A stretch of 9,985 nt of DNA from Pseudomonadota bacterium (lineage in GTDB: Bacteria > Pseudomonadota > Alphaproteobacteria > Rhizobiales > Afifellaceae). Positions 6,142 to 9,985 of this stretch are shown one piece after another. The stretch spans positions 1 to 9,985 of the forward strand of contig JAEZEK010000473.1 of assembly GCA_023417735.1 (NCBI GenBank), in the 5' to 3' direction. Both the position numbers and the translations under genes were made by a program. Each line of letters starts with the position of its first letter. Positions within the stretch are counted from its first letter, which is position 1. The notes below the pieces were generated by a model. The model ran no database searches. It saw nothing but the letters and a program-made list of their open reading frames with translations, and was not told where the DNA came from.

Positions 6142-7665
6142 ATGGAAACGCTCGGCTTCCTCGCGCAGGGCTTCGCGGTCGCGTTCACGCCGCCCACCAT
6201 AGGCCTCGCGCTCGTCGGCTGCTTCCTCGGCACGATCATCGGCGCGCTGCCCGGGCTCGGGCCGGTGAACGGCGTCGCGATCCTGATCCCGGTCGCCTTC
6301 TCGCTGCAGCTTCCGCCCGCCTCGGCGCTGATCCTCCTCGCCTGCGTCTATTACGGCTGCATGTATGGCGGCCGGATCTCGGCGATCATGCTCAACATCC
6401 CCGGCGACGAGCCGGCCATGATGACCTGCCTCGACGGCTACCCCATGGCCCAGAAGGGGAAGGCGCCGGAGGCGCTCGCCATCTCGGCGGTGGCCTCCTT
6501 CGTCGGCGCGATCCTCGCCACGATCGGCCTGCTCCTCTTCGCGCCGCTGCTGGTCCGCTTCGCCATCCATTTCGGGCCGGCCGAGTATTTCGCGCTCTAC
6601 GTGCTCGCCTTCGCGACGATCGGCGGGATCACCGGCGCCAACCCGGCCAAGACGCTGCTGGCGGCGGGCCTCGGGCTCGCGCTCGGCACCGTCGGCATCG
6701 ATCCGCAGAGCGGCGTTCCCCGGTTCACCTTCGGCGTGTTCGAGCTCTTCGACGGGTTCGACGCGATCGTGGCGATCGTCGGCCTGTTCGCGATCTCCGA
6801 GGTGTTCGTCCTGCTCGAGCAGGGCCACGCCGCCATCTCGGCGCGGACGGTGGCGGTGAGCCGGGCCTTCGCGAGGGGGAAGGACATCGCGGCGTCCACC
6901 GGCGCCATGCTGCGCGGTTCGGTGATCGGCTTCGTGTCGGGCGTGCTGCCCGGCGCCGGCGCCTCGCTCGGCTCCTTCCTCGCCTACACGATGGAGAAGC
7001 GCTATTCCGACCGGGACGGCAGCTTCGGCAAGGGCGACCCGCGCGGCGTGGCGGCGCCGGAGGCGGGCAACAATGCCGCGGCCGGCGGCGCGCTCGTGCC
7101 GATGCTCAGCCTCGGGGTGCCCGGATCGGGGACGACGGCCGTCCTCCTCGCGCTCCTCATCTCGCTCAACATCACGCCAGGGCCGCTCCTCTTCCAGAAG
7201 GAGCCCGACGTCGTCTGGGGGCTGATCGCGGCGCTGTTCTTCGCCAATTTCGTGCTCCTCCTGATGAACCTGCCGCTCGTCGGCATCTTCACGCGCCTGC
7301 TCGCGATCCCGATGTGGGCGCTGATGCCGTTCGTGGTGATGATCAGCTTCGTCGGCATCTACTCGATCAGCCATTCGCCCTTCGACATCTTCATGATGGT
7401 GCTGTTCGGCGTGCTGGGCTATCTCCTGCGCAAGCTCGCCATTCCCGTCGTGCCGGTGGTGCTCGGGCTGCTGCTCGGGGCCGACATGGAGAGCGCCTTC
7501 CGGCGCGCGCTGTCGATCTCGGGGGGCGAGTACGGGATCCTCTTCCAGAGCGGCATCTCAATCACGCTCTATGCGCTGACCGCGATCTTCCTGGCCGTCG
7601 CCGTCTATCTCGGCATGCGGCAGAAGCGGGCGCCCCATCCGGAGGCCGAGCCGGAGCACGACTGA
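6142..7665 (+). CDS. tctA: Tripartite tricarboxylate transporter large membrane subunit TctA
   Basis: Predicted 507-aa inner-membrane protein with about 10-12 hydrophobic segments, the channel subunit of a secondary, ion-gradient-driven TTT transporter (usual length about 500 aa). Two-fold internal repetition is visible in its paired Pro-Gly motifs: ALPGLGP near 35-41 and NIPGDEPA at 85-92 in the first half, VLPGAGA near 268-274 and GVPGSGTT at 325-332 in the second. YGCMYGGRISAIMLNIPG and APEAGNNAAAGGALVPMLSLG are strong family signatures. GDEPAMMT resembles genuine tricarboxylate TctA. The ATG at 6142 has GGAGG four bases upstream and lies 22 bases after tctB. The C-terminus is a short charged tail (QKRAPHPEAEPEHD). 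It works with TctB in the membrane and TctC in the periplasm; no ATPase is involved. Confidence 0.97.
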   Translation: METLGFLAQGFAVAFTPPTIGLALVGCFLGTIIGALPGLGPVNGVAILIPVAFSLQLPPASALILLACVYYGCMYGGRISAIMLNIPGDEPAMMTCLDGYPMAQKGKAPEALAISAVASFVGAILATIGLLLFAPLLVRFAIHFGPAEYFALYVLAFATIGGITGANPAKTLLAAGLGLALGTVGIDPQSGVPRFTFGVFELFDGFDAIVAIVGLFAISEVFVLLEQGHAAISARTVAVSRAFARGKDIAASTGAMLRGSVIGFVSGVLPGAGASLGSFLAYTMEKRYSDRDGSFGKGDPRGVAAPEAGNNAAAGGALVPMLSLGVPGSGTTAVLLALLISLNITPGPLLFQKEPDVVWGLIAALFFANFVLLLMNLPLVGIFTRLLAIPMWALMPFVVMISFVGIYSISHSPFDIFMMVLFGVLGYLLRKLAIPVVPVVLGLLLGADMESAFRRALSISGGEYGILFQSGISITLYALTAIFLAVAVYLGMRQKRAPHPEAEPEHD

Positions 7666-7702
7666 CCGCGCCCGCGCCGGCCGGGGATCGAAACCGCGGC
7701 AC

Positions 7703-7718
7703 GCCCGTTATGCCGGGC
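7703..7718 (+). repeat. Short hairpin directly before the isochorismatase-family start
   Basis: GCCCG and CGGGC arms with a 6-base loop (TTATGC) end one base before ATG 7720, where a Shine-Dalgarno would be expected but is missing. It could limit ribosome access or be a chance GC stem. No T-run follows, so it is not a terminator. Confidence 0.2.
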
Positions 7719-7719
7719 C

Positions 7720-8331
7720 ATGAAGGACGTCGACACGCTGCGCTGGGGGCCGCTCGGAGAGGGCACGGTCCATCTATGCATCGACATGCAGAACCTCTTC
7801 GCAGAGGCGACGCCGTGGCACACGCCCTGGATGGAGCGCGTCCTGCCGGTCGTCGCCTCGATCGCCGAGCGGCATGCGGAGCGCACCGTGTTCACCCGCT
7901 TCATCCCGCCGGAGCGGGCCGAGGACATGCCCGGAATGTGGCGGGCCTATTACGAGGCCTGGCCGGAGATCACCCGCGAGCGCCTCGCGCCCGGGCTGAT
8001 CGACCTCGTGCCGCCGCTCGCCCGCCTCGCCCCGCCGGCGCGCGTGCTCGACAAGTTCCATTACTCTCCCTTCTTCGGCACCGACCTCGCGGCCTTCCTG
8101 GTCGAGCGCAAGGTGGACACGCTCGTCGTCAGCGGCGCCGAGACGGACGTCTGCGTGCTGGCCGGCGTGCTCGACGCGGTCGACCACGGGTTCCGCGTCG
8201 TGCTCGCGCGCGACGCGCTCTGCAGCGGCTCCGACACCACGCACGACGCGCTCATGACGCTCTACGGGCGGCGCTTCTCGCAGCAGATCGAGCTCGCCGA
8301 CGCCGCGACCATCCTGGAGAACTGGCGCTGA
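7720..8331 (+). CDS. Isochorismatase-family cysteine hydrolase
   Basis: Predicted 203-aa cytoplasmic enzyme of the isochorismatase / nicotinamidase-like superfamily, of typical length (about 180-220 aa). The catalytic triad is readable: D22 in HLCIDMQNLF, K112 in LDKFHYSPF, and the nucleophile C145 in SGAETDVCVLAG. The family hydrolyses amides, carbamoyl groups or, in true isochorismatases, a vinyl ether; the sequence alone does not tell which. Residues differ from a textbook nicotinamidase metal site (no D-x-H motif is obvious), so an amidase or ureidoacrylate-type role is possible but unproven. The ATG at 7720 is the only reasonable start: no other start codon lies in frame back to the stop, and no Shine-Dalgarno is evident. 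It lies 54 bases after tctA with no terminator between, so it may be read from the tct promoter. Confidence 0.92.
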   Translation: MKDVDTLRWGPLGEGTVHLCIDMQNLFAEATPWHTPWMERVLPVVASIAERHAERTVFTRFIPPERAEDMPGMWRAYYEAWPEITRERLAPGLIDLVPPLARLAPPARVLDKFHYSPFFGTDLAAFLVERKVDTLVVSGAETDVCVLAGVLDAVDHGFRVVLARDALCSGSDTTHDALMTLYGRRFSQQIELADAATILENWR

Positions 8332-8424
8332 CCGCCGCGGGAGGCGCGCCGCTCCGGCTGGCCGCGCGAGCCGTGGCGGGAACGACACGGAGCGCCGGAT
8401 TCGCCCGCCGGCACGCCGCCGCCC

Positions 8425-8453
8425 TTGACCGTATGCGCGCTTGGGTTTTCGTT
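8425..8453 (+). promoter_or_regulatory. Weak candidate promoter of the L,D-transpeptidase gene
   Basis: CTTGACC (hexamer TTGACC at 8425-8430) resembles the alphaproteobacterial housekeeping -35. At a 17-base spacing the -10 position reads TTCGTT, which is poor. The predicted RNA start near 8460 would leave a leader of about 20 bases. The rest of the 148-base gap (8332-8479) is GC-rich sequence with no gene and no convincing terminator. Confidence 0.25.
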
Positions 8454-8465
8454 CTTCAGCAACTC

Positions 8466-8479
8466 GGCCGGACCCGGCC
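8466..8479 (+). repeat. GGCCGG-AC-CCGGCC inverted repeat abutting the transpeptidase start
   Basis: Perfect 6-bp arms with a 2-base centre end at the base before ATG 8480, in the place of a Shine-Dalgarno. It may be a protein-binding site or an RNA structure, or simply GC-rich chance. Confidence 0.25.
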
Positions 8480-9154
8480 ATGGGACCTACGACCTTGATC
8501 GACAGACGGATCTTCCTTTCCGGAGCCGGCGCGCTGCTGGCCTCGGCCTGCACCCAGAGCGCGCCCGCGCCGAAGCCGGTCGCGGCTGCGCCGCTGCCGC
8601 GCCTGATGCTGGTCCCGGAGACGCCGGAGCCGTTCCCGGTGGCCGCCGTCGACCTCGCCAAGGTGCCGCCGCAGTTCCATCGCCAGATGGTCGCCGACCC
8701 GACCGGGGAGCCGCCGGGCACGGTCGTGATCGATACCGGTGCGCGCTACCTCTACCTCGTCATGGAGGGCGGAATGGCGATGCGCTATGGCGTCGGCATC
8801 GGCCGCGACGGCTTCGAGTGGAACGGCGACGCCGTTGTCGGCGACCGGCAGGAATGGCCGAAGTGGTTCCCGCCGAAGGAGATGATCGAGCGGCAGCCGG
8901 AACTCGCCGAATATGCGAACGGCATGGACGGCGGGCCCGCCAACCCGCTCGGCGCCCGCGCGCTCTACCTGTATCAGGGCAGGAAGGACACGCTCTACCG
9001 CATCCACGGGACCGCCGAGGTCGCCTCGATCGGCCGGGCCGTCTCCTCCGGCTGCGTGCGCCTCCTCAATGCGGACGTGATCGACCTCTACAACCGGGTG
9101 CCGCTCGGCGCCCGCGTGGTCGTCCTGCCGCCGGCGCAGACGCTCGCCGTCTGA
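8480..9154 (+). CDS. L,D-transpeptidase (YkuD family), predicted Tat-exported lipoprotein
   Basis: Predicted 224-aa envelope enzyme making 3-3 peptidoglycan cross-links or attaching proteins to peptidoglycan. The YkuD active site is intact: H176 in RIHGT and C192 in SSGCVRLLN, with R194. The N-terminus DRRIFLSGAGALL fits a twin-arginine signal (RR-x-F-L), and ASAC at 21-24 is a lipobox with Ala rather than Leu at -3, making C24 a possible lipidated first residue. A Pro/Ala-rich linker (25-40) follows, then the catalytic domain (about 80-218) with the GIGRDGFEW...WPKWFPPKEM segment common in rhizobial ErfK/YbiS-like proteins. The ATG at 8480 is preferred because it gives a short n-region; a TTG at 8441 would add 13 residues before the arginines. 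Neither has a clear Shine-Dalgarno. Stands alone between unrelated genes. Confidence 0.93.
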   Translation: MGPTTLIDRRIFLSGAGALLASACTQSAPAPKPVAAAPLPRLMLVPETPEPFPVAAVDLAKVPPQFHRQMVADPTGEPPGTVVIDTGARYLYLVMEGGMAMRYGVGIGRDGFEWNGDAVVGDRQEWPKWFPPKEMIERQPELAEYANGMDGGPANPLGARALYLYQGRKDTLYRIHGTAEVASIGRAVSSGCVRLLNADVIDLYNRVPLGARVVVLPPAQTLAV

Positions 9155-9179
9155 GGACAGGACGCCGCTTTGATTTCCC

Positions 9180-9205
9180 CGGCCGCGTCGGGCATGGTGC
9201 GGCCG
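9180..9205 (+). repeat. Stem-loop after the transpeptidase gene
   Basis: CGGCCGC and GCGGCCG, perfect 7-bp arms with a 12-base loop, begin 25 bases after the transpeptidase stop and end at the ATPase Shine-Dalgarno. No T-run follows, so a classical terminator is not supported. It could be a factor-dependent terminator element, an operator or chance. Confidence 0.3.
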
Positions 9206-9210
9206 AGGAG
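9205..9210 (+). promoter_or_regulatory. Ribosome binding site favouring a GTG start for the ATPase
   Basis: GAGGAG five bases before GTG 9216. An ATG at 9212 is too close (one base) and opens only a 10-codon frame. The later in-frame ATG at 9270 has no Shine-Dalgarno. Confidence 0.5.
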
Positions 9211-9215
9211 TATGC

Positions 9216-9985
9216 GTGGCCCCGTCGACGACCAGACCCGATGAAGGCAGCCGCCCGGGCGGCCCTGACATGCCCCTTCCCGCCGACGCCGGCTTTGCCG
9301 CCGATGCCGCGCCGACGGCCTGGCATGCGATCGGCGCAGACGAGGCGCTGGCGCGCACGGAGAGCTCGCCGCGCGGCCTGACGGGCGCCGAGGCGGCGGC
9401 GCGGCTCGCGCGGTTCGGCCCGAACAAGCTGCCCGGGGCCAAGCGCAAGAGCGCGCTCGCCCGCTTCCTCGCGCAGTTCCACAACGTCCTCATCTACGTG
9501 CTGATCGTCGCCGCGATCGTCACCGGCGTCATGGCCGAGTACGCCGACATGACGATGATCATCCTCGTGGTCGTCGCCAACGCCGCGATCGGCTTCATCC
9601 AGGAAGGCCGGGCCGAGCGCTCGCTCGAGGCCATCCGCGACATGATCAGCCCGCGCGCGTCGGTGCTGCGCGACGGCAGCCGCGTGTCGGTCCCGTCCGC
9701 CGACCTGGTGCCGGGCGACATCGTGCTGCTGGAGGCGGGCGACCGCATCCCGGCCGATCTCAGGCTCATCCGCGCCCGCAGCCTGCGCATCGAGGAGGCC
9801 GCGCTCACCGGCGAGTCGGTCCCGGTGGAGAAGGGCGAAGCGCCCGCCAGCCCGGAGGCGCCGCTCGGCGACCGCAGCTCGATGGCCTTCTTCGGCACGC
9901 TCGCCGTGGCCGGGCAGGGCATCGGGCTGGTGGTGGCGACCGGCAGCGCGACCGAGCTCGGCCGCATCAGCACCATGCTCGGCGA
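9216..9985 (+). CDS. P-type cation-transporting ATPase, P2-like (3' partial)
   Basis: N-terminal part (about 256 residues) of an ATP-driven inner-membrane cation pump; the gene runs off the window before the phosphorylation site (DKTGT). Numbered from the in-frame ATG at 9270: cation-ATPase N-terminal domain about 17-70 (AWHAIGADEAL, GLTGAEAAARLARFGPNKL), first hairpin of helices about 72-110, then the actuator domain with VPGDIVLLEAGDRIPAD at 147-163 and the dephosphorylation motif TGES at 180-183. FHNVLIYVLIVAA and FIQEGRAERSLEAI resemble bacterial PacL-like P2-type pumps (Ca2+, or Na+/K+-like); no N-terminal metal-binding CxxC domain is seen, arguing against copper/zinc P1B pumps. Ion specificity cannot be read here. 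GTG 9216 is chosen for its GAGGAG; ATG 9270 is the alternative and removes a Gly/Pro-rich 18-residue extension. Confidence 0.93.
   Translation, partial: MAPSTTRPDEGSRPGGPDMPLPADAGFAADAAPTAWHAIGADEALARTESSPRGLTGAEAAARLARFGPNKLPGAKRKSALARFLAQFHNVLIYVLIVAAIVTGVMAEYADMTMIILVVVANAAIGFIQEGRAERSLEAIRDMISPRASVLRDGSRVSVPSADLVPGDIVLLEAGDRIPADLRLIRARSLRIEEAALTGESVPVEKGEAPASPEAPLGDRSSMAFFGTLAVAGQGIGLVVATGSATELGRISTMLG
9250..9263. repeat. Perfect 14-bp palindrome near the ATPase start
   Basis: GCCGCCCGGGCGGC is its own reverse complement without any spacer. It lies 6 bases before ATG 9270 and, if the GTG 9216 start is right, inside the coding region. It could be an operator or hairpin, but self-complementary GC runs are common at this base composition. 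Confidence 0.3.

Noticed and set aside
5710..7374. 554-codon minus-strand open frame antisense to tctB/tctA
   Set aside because: Its translation is a Glu/Arg/His/Asp-rich low-complexity string typical of the antisense frame of GC-rich genes. TctB and TctA on the plus strand are unmistakable families.
7774..8721. 315-codon minus-strand frame over the hydrolase gene
   Set aside because: Antisense to a clear isochorismatase-family gene; low-complexity composition and no family motif.
9212..9244. 10-codon ORF as a possible leader peptide before the ATPase
   Set aside because: The ribosome site is only one base from its ATG and the same site fits GTG 9216 better. No repeated regulatory codons or attenuator structure are seen.
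8456..9493. 345-codon minus-strand frame over the transpeptidase gene and ATPase start
   Set aside because: Arg/Ala/Gly/His-rich shadow of the YkuD gene with no recognisable domain.
1..9985. tRNA, rRNA, CRISPR, IS or phage elements
   Set aside because: No cloverleaf-like segments, no regularly spaced direct repeats, no transposase or integrase motifs and no compositional break were found by eye.

Overview
The window is about 10 kb of very GC-rich DNA with codons strongly biased to G or C in the third position. It carries seven complete genes and two genes cut by the window edges. Gene families, base composition and the Tat-type YkuD lipoprotein fit an alphaproteobacterium, probably of the Hyphomicrobiales type. 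That placement is inference, because no rRNA or other taxonomic marker is present. I found no tRNA, rRNA, CRISPR array, insertion sequence or phage gene. No gene-free stretch exceeds 300 bases; the longest gaps are about 148, 141 and 115 bases.

Left (1-2407, plus strand): the 3' part of a PAS / GAF-like / PAS / GGDEF / EAL protein of cyclic di-GMP turnover. Both the GGDEF and EAL active-site motifs are intact, but the allosteric RxxD inhibition site is absent. It ends three bases from the end of the opposing operon.

Centre (2411-7665): a divergent transport and catabolism module. Leftward, an HMG-CoA-lyase-family gene and a class III (CaiB/BaiF) CoA-transferase are spaced by 2 bases. Rightward, tctC-tctB-tctA encode a complete tripartite tricarboxylate transporter (periplasmic binding protein, small and large membrane subunits). 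The 141-base region between them holds two perfect inverted repeats. One of these (7-base arms) carries a TTGACC -35-like element on each strand, pointing into each operon. The simplest reading is uptake of a carboxylate or hydroxycarboxylate by TctCBA, activation as a CoA thioester by the CaiB-like enzyme, and retro-aldol/Claisen-type cleavage by the HMGL-like lyase. The substrate is not known. An isochorismatase-family cysteine hydrolase (7720-8331) follows tctA on the same strand and may be cotranscribed.

Right (8480-9985): a predicted Tat-exported, possibly lipid-anchored L,D-transpeptidase of the YkuD family, then the N-terminal quarter or so of a P-type cation-transporting ATPase that runs off the window. 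These look like ordinary envelope and transport functions unrelated to the central module.

The most interesting part is the divergent lyase/CoA-transferase versus TctCBA module with its symmetrical control region, and the lyase's HFHNTRG variant of the HMGL signature, which suggests a substrate other than HMG-CoA.
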